64,000 bases of DNA from Haemophilus haemolyticus_L. Lineage in GTDB: Bacteria; Pseudomonadota; Gammaproteobacteria; Enterobacterales; Pasteurellaceae. The stretch covers positions 1 to 64,000 of the forward strand of contig NZ_QQGY01000004.1 in assembly GCF_003490595.1 (NCBI RefSeq), in the 5' to 3' direction. The notes under the pieces were generated by a model. That model did not search any database, was not told where the DNA came from, and worked only from the letters and a program-made list of their open reading frames with translations. Positions 34,796 through 43,579 of the stretch are shown piece by piece. The first letter of the stretch is position 1, and each line of letters begins with the position of its first letter. The position numbers and the translations under genes are program-made.

Positions 34796-36697
34796 TTGAA
34801 CGATATGGTCAAAAATCTGGTGCTTTGGGTGGTAGTCGCAGTCATTATGATGACTGCATACCAGAGTTTTAATTCCTCTTCGGTAGATAATTCTACTGAT
34901 TATACAACCTTTGTTTACGATGTAAGCAACGGACAAGTGACGGAAGCACGTTTTGATACTAATGAAATTACGGTAACGAAAACGGATGGTTCTAAATATT
35001 CAACCGTAATGCCCCCACTTGAAGACAAAAAATTGCTTGATGATTTGTTAAGCAAAAAAGTCAAGGTGGAAGGTACGCCATTTGAAAAACGTGGTTTCTT
35101 ATCCCAAATTTTAATTTCTTGGTTCCCAATGTTATTCCTTGTGGGCGTATGGGTATTCTTTATGCGCCAAATGCAAGGCGGTGGTGGCAAAGCGATGAGC
35201 TTTGGTAAAAGCCGCGCAAAAATGCTGAACCAAGATCAGATTAAGGTTACTTTTGCGGATGTCGCTGGTTGCGATGAAGCAAAAGAAGAAGTGGGCGAAA
35301 TCGTTGATTTCTTGCGTGATCCGAATAAATTCCAAAACTTGGGTGGTAAAATTCCAAAAGGTATCCTTATGGTAGGGCCTCCAGGTACTGGTAAAACCTT
35401 ACTGGCTCGTGCTATCGCAGGGGAGGCAAAAGTACCATTTTTCACTATTTCTGGTTCTGATTTCGTAGAAATGTTTGTGGGCGTTGGAGCATCACGTGTA
35501 CGAGATATGTTTGAACAGGCTAAGAAAAATGCACCTTGCTTAATCTTCATTGATGAAATCGATGCTGTGGGTCGCCAACGTGGTGCGGGTTTAGGCGGCG
35601 GACACGATGAACGTGAACAAACCTTAAACCAAATGCTGGTTGAAATGGATGGCTTTAGCGGTAATGACGGCGTAATTGTTATTGCCGCAACTAACCGTCC
35701 AGATGTGCTTGACCCAGCTTTAACTCGTCCAGGTCGTTTTGACCGACAAGTGGTTGTTGGTTTGCCTGATGTAAAAGGTCGTGAGCAAATCTTAAAAGTG
35801 CATATGCGCAAAGTGCCTGTTGCGCAAGATGTTGATGCAATGACACTAGCGCGTGGTACACCAGGTTATTCTGGTGCAGATTTAGCAAATTTAGTCAATG
35901 AAGCTGCCTTATTTGCTGCTCGAGTCAATAAACGTGCGGTAACTATGCTTGAGTTTGAAAAAGCAAAAGACAAAATCAATATGGGGCCAGAACGTCGCAC
36001 AATGATTATGACGGATAAGCAAAAGGAATCAACCGCTTATCACGAAGCAGGTCATGCGATTGTGGGTTATTTAGTCCCTGAACATGATCCTGTACATAAA
36101 GTGACTATTATTCCTCGTGGTCGTGCGTTGGGTGTGACATTCTTCTTGCCTGAAGGTGATCAAATTAGCATTAGCCAAAAACAATTAGAAAGTAAGCTTT
36201 CTACCTTGTATGCAGGGCGTTTAGCAGAAGATTTGATTTACGGTGAAGAAAATATCTCAACGGGTGCATCAAATGATATTAAAGTAGCGACTAATATCGC
36301 GCGTAATATGGTGACGCAATGGGGATTCTCTGACAAATTAGGTCCGATTCTTTATACGGAAGATGAGGGCGAGGTTTTCTTAGGTCGTTCAATGGCGAAA
36401 GCAAAACATATGTCAGATGAAACCGCTCATGCAATTGATGAAGAAGTTCGTGCAATTGTAAATCGTAACTATGCGAGAGCAAGACAGATTTTGATCGACA
36501 ATATGGATATTCTTCATGCGATGAAAGATGCATTAGTCAAATATGAAACCATTGAAGAAGAACAAATTAAACAATTGATGAATCGTGAACCAGTCACTCC
36601 GCCATCTGGATGGGAAGAGCACACAGGACAAGCTGCTTATGCAAATAGCAATAATGCTCAAAGTGCGGGTGAAAATTCTTCAGATTCTAATTCCTAA
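34796..36697 (+). CDS. ftsH: ATP-dependent zinc metalloprotease FtsH, 633 aa
   Basis: Membrane-anchored AAA+ protease that degrades SecY, LpxC and misassembled membrane proteins. There are two N-terminal membrane segments (about 6-24 and 102-122). Walker A is GPPGTGKTLLARA, Walker B is CLIFIDEIDAVGRQRG, the second region of homology follows, and the zinc site is HEAGH. I kept the TTG start at 34796, which lies about 7 bp after GGTAGG. The ATG at 34805 is poorly spaced from any Shine-Dalgarno sequence and would remove only three residues. The C-terminal tail after residue 600 is low-complexity Asn/Ser. Confidence 0.96.
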   Translation: MNDMVKNLVLWVVVAVIMMTAYQSFNSSSVDNSTDYTTFVYDVSNGQVTEARFDTNEITVTKTDGSKYSTVMPPLEDKKLLDDLLSKKVKVEGTPFEKRGFLSQILISWFPMLFLVGVWVFFMRQMQGGGGKAMSFGKSRAKMLNQDQIKVTFADVAGCDEAKEEVGEIVDFLRDPNKFQNLGGKIPKGILMVGPPGTGKTLLARAIAGEAKVPFFTISGSDFVEMFVGVGASRVRDMFEQAKKNAPCLIFIDEIDAVGRQRGAGLGGGHDEREQTLNQMLVEMDGFSGNDGVIVIAATNRPDVLDPALTRPGRFDRQVVVGLPDVKGREQILKVHMRKVPVAQDVDAMTLARGTPGYSGADLANLVNEAALFAARVNKRAVTMLEFEKAKDKINMGPERRTMIMTDKQKESTAYHEAGHAIVGYLVPEHDPVHKVTIIPRGRALGVTFFLPEGDQISISQKQLESKLSTLYAGRLAEDLIYGEENISTGASNDIKVATNIARNMVTQWGFSDKLGPILYTEDEGEVFLGRSMAKAKHMSDETAHAIDEEVRAIVNRNYARARQILIDNMDILHAMKDALVKYETIEEEQIKQLMNREPVTPPSGWEEHTGQAAYANSNNAQSAGENSSDSNS

Positions 36698-36715
36698 TAA
36701 TTCTCTAATCAACAA

Positions 36716-36737
36716 AGCCTTTCTTCGGAAAGGCTTT
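36716..36737 (+). repeat. 22-bp terminator repeat, left copy (ftsH terminator)
   Basis: AGCCTTTC, TTCG, GAAAGGCT and TT: a rho-independent terminator 18 bp after ftsH. The identical 22 bases recur at 40479-40500 in the same orientation, on the other side of the autotransporter gene. Confidence 0.93.
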
Positions 36738-36755
36738 GTTATATTCGAAATTTAT

Positions 36756-36774
36756 TTCAATGATAATTATTTGG
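36756..36774 (+). promoter_or_regulatory. Possible Fur box at the autotransporter promoter
   Basis: TTCAATGATAATTATTTGG matches the Fur consensus at 13 of 19 positions and lies just upstream of a -10-like TATTATATT (about 36778-36786). It is weaker than the receptor box at 31433. Confidence 0.35.
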
Positions 36775-36867
36775 AGGTATTATATTGGCGGTTTACTTGA
36801 ATGCAATTTTTGAGAGGTGGTTGTTTGCAGCCAAGTTTAGTCAATTTATTCAAGAGAGAATCATATT

Positions 36868-39800
36868 ATGAAAAATACAAATATATTACTGTATTCATTT
36901 ATGTTCACATCATTGGTGACCCGTGCTGAGGAATACACGCCTAATACAACTACAAAGAATGATTGGAAAACGGTAGATACGATTTCCCTCGGTGAGAAAT
37001 TAGCTAAGAATGGGGGCACCATTACTGAAAATAGCGCTACAAAAATTAAGTATGATTATAATTATGCTGATGGCACTATCTTGGGGACTAAAACTAAGTA
37101 TATAAGTGGTAGTGATACAGTTAATGAAATTATCACAAATCGAAATATGACTGCTCCGAATGACATTCGGACGAAACCAACTACGGAAACGACAATAGCA
37201 TCGGAAGGGACGATTCATTTCATTCATGTAGATGATGGCACCTCCATTGATTGGCAAGATGGGGTACATGTGTATAACTCCAACAGTAAGCTGGTTGATC
37301 GGTCAGAAACGATTCTTAATTTTGATGCGAATACAAATTTCAATATTACAACCCATAAAACATATCATGGAAAATTTTATCCTATGTTCAATGTGGTAAA
37401 AGTGGTCGGACAAGGTTCGGGGGACGTGACGAAGCCAGTGTCTACGGTGAACTTTTTAAAGAAAGTGACTATGGATACCCACGCGCAAACGATTAATCCA
37501 GGAAATTTAAAGTCCTATGAAAAGCGTGTGAATGGATTCTTTCAACAAACGAATCAAGGGGGAGAATCTCATGTGCATTTTCATGATGATTTGACCATGC
37601 ATATGGAGTCCACTACAAATAATTTGGAGGTGGCAGCGTTCCGTCTAGAAAACAATGGAGAAAACCGATACCGCACTGTTTCTACTAAGGATACGATTGA
37701 TGCAGAAACCGGCGGATCTAGCCTTACCTTTGATGGAAATGTGACGAGTCATATCTCAGGCAATACAGATACTGAGATGCGCTTTTTATCTAATGTGAAC
37801 TATCATGGTGGTGTTCACGTGGCATCAAAAGAAGGAAAGAACTTTGTATCTACTATAACTAATGAATCGACGAATAACACAAAGGATACATTACATGTCA
37901 ATGCGGATACGGAAAATTATGGTTTCTCCGAGTTTAATTTGAAGGCGAATACGGATTTAGTTACAAAGAGCGCAGGTGGTACTGTGTGGGGTATGTATAT
38001 CAATGCTGATTCTCACGGAGAAAATCGAATCACCCTTTCCGGTGATAAGAATAACATTTCCACAACCGGTAAAGATGAAGTATATGGCATTGAAGTAAAC
38101 GCTAGTTTGAGTGATACAACAAATACCGCCAATTCCAATGAAGAACGTAGTAAAAACTTGGTAGATCTACAGAATACAACTGTTACCACAGACTCTACAT
38201 CTACTGGTAAACCGTGGGTCTATGGCGTGAAAATGAGCGCTGTCAATGGCGAGAATATAGTGAAGCTCACCCATAGTGATATGAAAACAGCCTCCAACTA
38301 CGTGGCTAGAAGTATTGATATAGGATCTGAGAATCAAGGCACAAATACAGTCACCTTAGATACTACGAATATCACTACAAAAGGAGCCTACGCTTATGGC
38401 TTGAACTTGGTGAGTGCAAGAAAAGCGGGGACTGGTAGCAACTCCATTCATTGGAAAGGCAACAACAGTATTGTCACTGAGGCGATGGCGAATGGATATG
38501 GCATACGTATTGAAAAAGATAAAGCGAATACTGGAGCAGGTACAACCATAAACTCTGATGCAGATTCATCGTTAGCGATTAAGGTGGATACAGAGGGTTC
38601 AGGCACTGGCATCTCACAAATACATAGTAATGCGAATAATATAACGAATACTACGTTTAATGGTGATGTGTCAATTGTCATGCGTGGTAGTGGAAGTTCG
38701 AAAATAGGTGTACTGGCGAGAACTGATGCAGATAGTGATACGAATGCGAATACTATAACTTTCAATAAAAAGTTAAACATCGATGGGAATCCAACGGACC
38801 CTGCCTTGGTAGCAGGTGGCAAGAATACGAGTATTACTGTGTCGGGCAAGGATACGACAACCATAGTGGGTAATGTATTTGCTGCGAATGGAGGTACAGT
38901 TGATGTTAACCTATTGACGAAGGACTCCTATCTCATTGGTAAAGCGGACAACACAGGTACTGGTAATATCCATGTGAAAGTAGATGGTGGCAATTATTGG
39001 GAAATGACTGGTAATTCTAACATCAATCGATTGGATCTATCCAATGCGGGAGAAGTTCGATTTGGCGATACTGAGGTACCTCTTTCCTTAACTGTGGATA
39101 CCCTAACGGGAACGGGTGGTGTACTCCATATGGCTGGCAATGTGGGGTCAGGCGATACCGATAAACTCACCATCAATTCTAGCAGTGAAGGGGAACATGG
39201 CATTCATTTCCAAAATATGGCAGATTCCAAATCTACGGGTACAGAAGTGTTGCAACTAGTGGAAAGTCTAGGAAAACCAGAGGATCACAAGGCGGTATTT
39301 TCATTACTTAATGAAGATAATCATGTATCGGTTCTTACAGATGATAAAAAGCCTAGCCATCCTAAAGCTGTCATAGAAAAAGGTGCATACCTATATACAT
39401 TAGGTAGAGCCACTGACTCTAAAATTGTTTCTATTAATGATGCGAATGTAAATAACTGGTATCTATTCCCTTATGAGGACGATGGTAAGGGCAAATTGAC
39501 GCCAGGGGCAGAAAGTAGCCTAAGTTTTAGTAACACAATCTATCAAATTAACTTATTAAATACAGAAACATTAGTTCAGCGACTTGGGGAAATCCATTTT
39601 GATAAAACAGATTTAAAACCTCATAATGCTTGGATTAAACATGTTAATGGAAAATATACAAGTTTTGCCAATGACACCATCGGTAGTTTTAATACTCATT
39701 ATTGGGGAATTAAAGCCGGTTTTGATTGGTTGAATTTAAGAAATAATTGGATTAATTACAACGGAATTTCAGTCGAGAATCTAAATGCTTCCACATACCC

Positions 39801-40437
39801 TAAACGTTTTGAAGGTAAAACAAAAATATCAGGTAAAGGCATTGGTATTTATTCTACCTGGTTAAATAAAAATAATGATATTTACATCGATTTAGTCGGT
39901 AAGATGATGCGGTATAAAGGAAAATACGACATTGTGAATTATTCTAATGAAAATATTAAATCAAATAATGCAAATATTAATTCTTACTTATTATCTATTG
40001 AGACTGGAAAAAGATCTTATCTTTTACAGAAAAAAGAAAAAGCATTTTATATTCAACCTGAAATGCAATTGATTTATCAATTTGTAGATGATTATACACT
40101 TCGCTCTTCAAATGGTTTGAAATCAATGACTAAAAATTCAAATAGTTTAATTGGACGTATTGGATTTAGAGCTGGATTAGATTTTTATGGCGATAGTGTG
40201 TTAAGCCCTTATATTAAGCTTATGTATAATAAGGAATTTTTAGGCTCAGTCCTTAATGATCTAAATACAGCTAAAATAGAAATGAATAATAAGGATGATT
40301 GGTTTAATTACGGAGTAGGTATCAGCCATGAAAATAAGAAAAAAGGAAGACAGATTTACTTGGATGTTCAGCGTTCTAATAAACATCTAATTAGACAAGA
40401 TTGGCAAGTTAATTTAGGATTAAGATACAGCTTCTAA
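36868..40437 (+). CDS. Type Va autotransporter of the lav/las type, 1189 aa
   Basis: Surface protein secreted through its own C-terminal barrel. The signal peptide is residues 1 to about 20 (cleavage near VTRA-EE). The passenger (about 21-880) is rich in Thr, Asn, Asp and Gly with loosely repeated beta-helix-like segments (NITTKGAYAYGLNL, DVSIVMRGSGSSKIGV, TITFNKKLNIDG). The barrel spans about 882-1189 and ends in the typical aromatic LGLRYSF. Passenger DNA is 35-48% G+C in sampled 60-base lines, while barrel DNA is 22-28%, so the gene is a fusion. H. influenzae lav and las autotransporters are described as arising by such passenger swapping. No GCAA repeat tract precedes the gene, so lav-type phase variation is not apparent. 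Ligand unknown. Confidence 0.85.
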   Translation: MKNTNILLYSFMFTSLVTRAEEYTPNTTTKNDWKTVDTISLGEKLAKNGGTITENSATKIKYDYNYADGTILGTKTKYISGSDTVNEIITNRNMTAPNDIRTKPTTETTIASEGTIHFIHVDDGTSIDWQDGVHVYNSNSKLVDRSETILNFDANTNFNITTHKTYHGKFYPMFNVVKVVGQGSGDVTKPVSTVNFLKKVTMDTHAQTINPGNLKSYEKRVNGFFQQTNQGGESHVHFHDDLTMHMESTTNNLEVAAFRLENNGENRYRTVSTKDTIDAETGGSSLTFDGNVTSHISGNTDTEMRFLSNVNYHGGVHVASKEGKNFVSTITNESTNNTKDTLHVNADTENYGFSEFNLKANTDLVTKSAGGTVWGMYINADSHGENRITLSGDKNNISTTGKDEVYGIEVNASLSDTTNTANSNEERSKNLVDLQNTTVTTDSTSTGKPWVYGVKMSAVNGENIVKLTHSDMKTASNYVARSIDIGSENQGTNTVTLDTTNITTKGAYAYGLNLVSARKAGTGSNSIHWKGNNSIVTEAMANGYGIRIEKDKANTGAGTTINSDADSSLAIKVDTEGSGTGISQIHSNANNITNTTFNGDVSIVMRGSGSSKIGVLARTDADSDTNANTITFNKKLNIDGNPTDPALVAGGKNTSITVSGKDTTTIVGNVFAANGGTVDVNLLTKDSYLIGKADNTGTGNIHVKVDGGNYWEMTGNSNINRLDLSNAGEVRFGDTEVPLSLTVDTLTGTGGVLHMAGNVGSGDTDKLTINSSSEGEHGIHFQNMADSKSTGTEVLQLVESLGKPEDHKAVFSLLNEDNHVSVLTDDKKPSHPKAVIEKGAYLYTLGRATDSKIVSINDANVNNWYLFPYEDDGKGKLTPGAESSLSFSNTIYQINLLNTETLVQRLGEIHFDKTDLKPHNAWIKHVNGKYTSFANDTIGSFNTHYWGIKAGFDWLNLRNNWINYNGISVENLNASTYPKRFEGKTKISGKGIGIYSTWLNKNNDIYIDLVGKMMRYKGKYDIVNYSNENIKSNNANINSYLLSIETGKRSYLLQKKEKAFYIQPEMQLIYQFVDDYTLRSSNGLKSMTKNSNSLIGRIGFRAGLDFYGDSVLSPYIKLMYNKEFLGSVLNDLNTAKIEMNNKDDWFNYGVGISHENKKKGRQIYLDVQRSNKHLIRQDWQVNLGLRYSF

Positions 40438-40478
40438 TTTAACTAGTTGAGATAAATCATTCTACGTTCTATGTTAAT

Positions 40479-40500
40479 AGCCTTTCTTCGGAAAGGCTTT
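40479..40500 (+). repeat. 22-bp terminator repeat, right copy
   Basis: Same 22 bases as 36716-36737, again forming a terminator, 42 bp after the autotransporter stop. It probably marks the right edge of the inserted gene. Confidence 0.93.
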
Positions 40501-40581
40501 ATTTTTTCTTAATGATTTTTTTCTTGGATGTATTTTGCTATAATTGCTCACCAAAATCACTCTAAAAATTAACCGCACTTT

Positions 40582-41424
40582 ATGAAACTTTACGCAAATA
40601 ATAAATGTCTTGATTTAAGCGTTCCTCAAATTATGGGGATCCTTAATTTTACGCCTGATTCTTTTTCTGATAGAGGACAGTTTTTTAGTCTAGATAAAGC
40701 GCTTTTTCAAGTTGAAAAAATGTTGGAAGAAGGGGCGACAATTATTGATATTGGTGGTGAATCTACGCGTCCGTCATTCCTTTATAATGATGCGGATGAA
40801 GTCTCTGAACAAGAAGAATTGCATCGTGTTGTGCCAGTAGTGGAGGCGGTGCGAAGCCGTTTTGATTGCTGGATTTCTGTCGATTCTTCAAAAGCAGTTG
40901 TGATGCGTGAAGCAGCAAGTGTTGGAATGGATTTGATTAATGATATTCGTGCTTTGCAAGAGCCAAATGCGTTAGAAACCGCAGTAAAACTAGCTTTACC
41001 TGTTTGTATCATGCATATGCAAGGGCAACCTAGAACGATGCAGGCAAATCCTCATTATGAGAATGTCGTACAAGATGTATTCGCTTTTTTACAGAAACGT
41101 ACTAATGAATGTCTTTCTGCTGGTGTTAAAAAAGAAAACTTAATTTGGGACATGGGATTTTGTTTTGGTAAGTCTGTACAGCATAATTATCAATTATTAC
41201 AAAATCTGAATGAATTTTGTCATAGTGGATATCCTGTGTTAGCGGGATTATCTCGCAAATCAATGATTGGTGCGGTGCTTGATAAACCCGTCGATCAGAG
41301 AGTGATAGGTAGTGCGGCAGGTGCGCTTATTGCAGCGCAAAAAGGTGCAAAAATTTTACGCGTACATGATGTTGCTGCAACATCAGATATGCTCAAAGTT
41401 TGGCAGGCAACAGAAAATGCCTGA
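40582..41424 (+). CDS. folP: Dihydropteroate synthase with a five-residue insertion, 280 aa
   Basis: Joins para-aminobenzoate to hydroxymethyl-dihydropterin diphosphate in folate synthesis. It is the target of sulfonamides. The TIM-barrel motifs are present but altered. After GGESTRP (to residue 64) comes SFLYNDADEVS where the family has only X-A-D/A-E-V-S, so five residues (15 bp, about 40774-40788) are extra. The invariant-looking DSFSDGG reads DSFSDRG (Arg31). The later GFGFGK reads GFCFGK (Cys194). A 15-bp folP insertion with accompanying missense changes is a documented cause of sulfonamide resistance in H. influenzae. An uptake sequence abuts the start. Confidence 0.95.
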   Translation: MKLYANNKCLDLSVPQIMGILNFTPDSFSDRGQFFSLDKALFQVEKMLEEGATIIDIGGESTRPSFLYNDADEVSEQEELHRVVPVVEAVRSRFDCWISVDSSKAVVMREAASVGMDLINDIRALQEPNALETAVKLALPVCIMHMQGQPRTMQANPHYENVVQDVFAFLQKRTNECLSAGVKKENLIWDMGFCFGKSVQHNYQLLQNLNEFCHSGYPVLAGLSRKSMIGAVLDKPVDQRVIGSAAGALIAAQKGAKILRVHDVAATSDMLKVWQATENA

Positions 41425-41456
41425 TGGTTTTATAAAAAAATTAAAGGAATTGTATT

Positions 41457-42791
41457 ATGGCAAATCGTAAATATTTTGGAACAGATGGTGTACGTGGAAA
41501 AGTAGGTAGTTATCCAATTACACCAGATTTCGCATTAAAATTAGGCTGGGCTGCGGGAAAAGTATTGGCTTCTCAAGGTTCTAAAATGGTTTTAATCGGT
41601 AAAGACACCCGAATTTCTGGATATATGTTGGAATCAGCCCTTGAAGCAGGTTTGGCTGCTGCGGGTTTATCTGCTGCATTTACTGGCCCTATGCCTACAC
41701 CTGCTATTGCTTATTTGACCAGAACTTTTCGTGCTGAAGCGGGTATCGTGATCTCAGCCTCTCATAATCCTTATTATGATAATGGCATTAAATTCTTTTC
41801 AGCAAAAGGAACTAAATTACCTGATGAAATTGAAGAAGCCATTGAAGTGATGTTAGAGCAACCGATGGATTGTGTGGAATCTGCCGAATTAGGTAAAGCA
41901 AGTCGTATTAATGATGCAGCAGGACGCTACATTGAGTTTTGTAAAGGTACATTCCCCGCTCATTTAGGCTTGGAAGGTTATAAGATTGTGGTAGATTGTG
42001 CAAATGGTGCAACCTACCATATTGCTCCTAATGTATTGAGAGAGCTTGGTGCGGAAGTCATTGAAATTGGTACAGATCCAAATGGTTTGAACATTAATGA
42101 AAAATGTGGCGCAACTGATGTGACAGCATTGCAAGCCAAAGTAGTTGAAACGAAAGCTGATGTTGGCTTAGCTTATGATGGCGATGGTGACCGCATTATG
42201 ATGGTCGATCATTTAGGAAATAAAGTCGATGGCGACCAAATTCTCTTTATTATTGCACGTGAAGCATTGCGCTCAGGTCAATTAAAAGGCGGTGTCGTTG
42301 GCACATTAATGAGTAATATGAGCTTAGAGATTGAGTTGAAAATGCTTGGTGTTCCTTTCTTACGTGCAAATGTAGGTGACCGTTACGTATTAGAAAAAAT
42401 GGTTGAAAATGATTGGACGCTTGGTGGTGAGAATTCTGGACATATTATCATTGCGGATAAGAATACAACGGGTGATGGCATTGTTGCATCATTAGCTGTA
42501 TTGGCGGCGATGGCACAGCATAAATTATCCTTAAATGAATTAGCAAGTGCAGTTAAATTATTCCCACAAGTGTTAATTAATGTACGTTTTGCAGGTGGGG
42601 ATAATCCACTTGAAAGTGACGCTGTAAAATCTGTTGCCGCAGACGTTGAAAAACGTTTAGAAGGCAAAGGTCGTATTTTATTACGTAAATCGGGTACGGA
42701 GCCACTTATTCGCGTTATGGTGGAATGCCAAGATGCAGCACTTGCACAACAATGTGCAGAAGAAATTGCAGAAGCAGTTAAGTCTCATTAA
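41457..42791 (+). CDS. glmM: Phosphoglucosamine mutase, 444 aa
   Basis: Interconverts glucosamine-6-P and glucosamine-1-P for UDP-GlcNAc synthesis. The phosphoserine site is GIVISASHNPYYDNGIKFF. The metal loop is AYDGDGDRIM, the sugar-binding segment is GGENSGHII, and the phosphate-binding loop is RKSGTEPLIRVM. The length is standard. It follows folP by 32 bp in the usual ftsH-folP-glmM order. Confidence 0.97.
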   Translation: MANRKYFGTDGVRGKVGSYPITPDFALKLGWAAGKVLASQGSKMVLIGKDTRISGYMLESALEAGLAAAGLSAAFTGPMPTPAIAYLTRTFRAEAGIVISASHNPYYDNGIKFFSAKGTKLPDEIEEAIEVMLEQPMDCVESAELGKASRINDAAGRYIEFCKGTFPAHLGLEGYKIVVDCANGATYHIAPNVLRELGAEVIEIGTDPNGLNINEKCGATDVTALQAKVVETKADVGLAYDGDGDRIMMVDHLGNKVDGDQILFIIAREALRSGQLKGGVVGTLMSNMSLEIELKMLGVPFLRANVGDRYVLEKMVENDWTLGGENSGHIIIADKNTTGDGIVASLAVLAAMAQHKLSLNELASAVKLFPQVLINVRFAGGDNPLESDAVKSVAADVEKRLEGKGRILLRKSGTEPLIRVMVECQDAALAQQCAEEIAEAVKSH

Positions 42792-42797
42792 TTTTTT

Positions 42798-42821
42798 AAC
42801 CGCACTTTATTTAGTGCGGTT
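42798..42821. terminator. Inverted uptake-signal terminator after glmM
   Basis: AACCGCACT (42798-42806) faces AGTGCGGTT (42813-42821) across TTATTT, then TATTTTTAT. It lies 6 bp past the stop. Confidence 0.88.
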
Positions 42822-42850
42822 TATTTTTATCAAATACTTAGGAAAGCAAA

Positions 42851-43348
42851 ATGAATATTTTTATTATGCGTCATGGCGAGGCTGAAGTAATGGCTAATAG
42901 TGATAAAGCTCGTCGCTTAACTGCTTATGGTATTAAACAAGCTTTTTCTCAAGGAGAATGGTTAAAACAGCATTTAAGTACGCTATTAATTAATTCACTA
43001 GACCGTATTTTAGTGAGCCCTTATGTCAGAGCTCAAGAAACCTTTCATCAAGTTAATCAAGCGTTTGATTTGGAGTTAGAAAATAAACTTGAAACTTGGG
43101 AGGGAATAACCCCTTATGGCAATGCTAATTTAGTCATTGATTATTTAGAAGTGCTGAAACATGGTGGGGTTAAGTCTGTATTGATTATTTCTCATTTACC
43201 TTTAGTTGGAGAAATTGTTGCTGAACTGTATGGAAAACGAAATCCAATACCATTTTATCCTGCAACGATTGCTCAATTATTATGGGATGGTAATAAATCA
43301 GAAATATTGATACATCAAGCATCTAGAGAAATTTATAAGATTGATTAA
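42851..43348 (+). CDS. sixA: Phosphohistidine phosphatase SixA, 165 aa
   Basis: Histidine phosphatase-superfamily enzyme that dephosphorylates phosphohistidine on HPt or PTS proteins. The catalytic RHG lies at the very N-terminus (MRHGEAE, His8). A second Arg (VSPYVRAQETF) and the late His in LIISHLPLVGEI complete the active site. The length is typical. AGGAAAG precedes the ATG. The 231 bp that follow contain no gene, only AT-rich DNA and the promoter of the next gene. Confidence 0.9.
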   Translation: MNIFIMRHGEAEVMANSDKARRLTAYGIKQAFSQGEWLKQHLSTLLINSLDRILVSPYVRAQETFHQVNQAFDLELENKLETWEGITPYGNANLVIDYLEVLKHGGVKSVLIISHLPLVGEIVAELYGKRNPIPFYPATIAQLLWDGNKSEILIHQASREIYKID

Positions 43349-43480
43349 ATCTAAAACATATATTCATATACATTTCTTTACAAAAAATAAAATTTTTCTA
43401 TGGAACTTTTTTAAATATATTTAATATCAATGTGTTAATGCTATTTTTTACACTTATATATTTATCAGAAATGTAAATTT

Positions 43481-43547
43481 TTGTATTAGCTATTTTCTTT
43501 TAATAAAATTTCCGTAAACTACGCCACATCAAAGCAATAGGGCTTTG
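43481..43547 (+). promoter_or_regulatory. Promoter and leader hairpin of the LEA-like lipoprotein
   Basis: -35 TTGTAT (43481-43486), a 17-bp spacer, -10 TAAAAT (43504-43509). A leader hairpin CAAAGC (43530-43535) / GCTTTG (43542-43547) follows before the start at 43580. The combination suggests strong independent expression. Confidence 0.55.
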
Positions 43548-43579
43548 CCGTAATCAAGATTTATTCTATGGAGAAAATT

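Noticed and set aside
36738..36960. GCAA or other tetranucleotide repeats for phase variation of the autotransporter
   Set aside because: I looked in the leader and first codons and found no tandem repeats.
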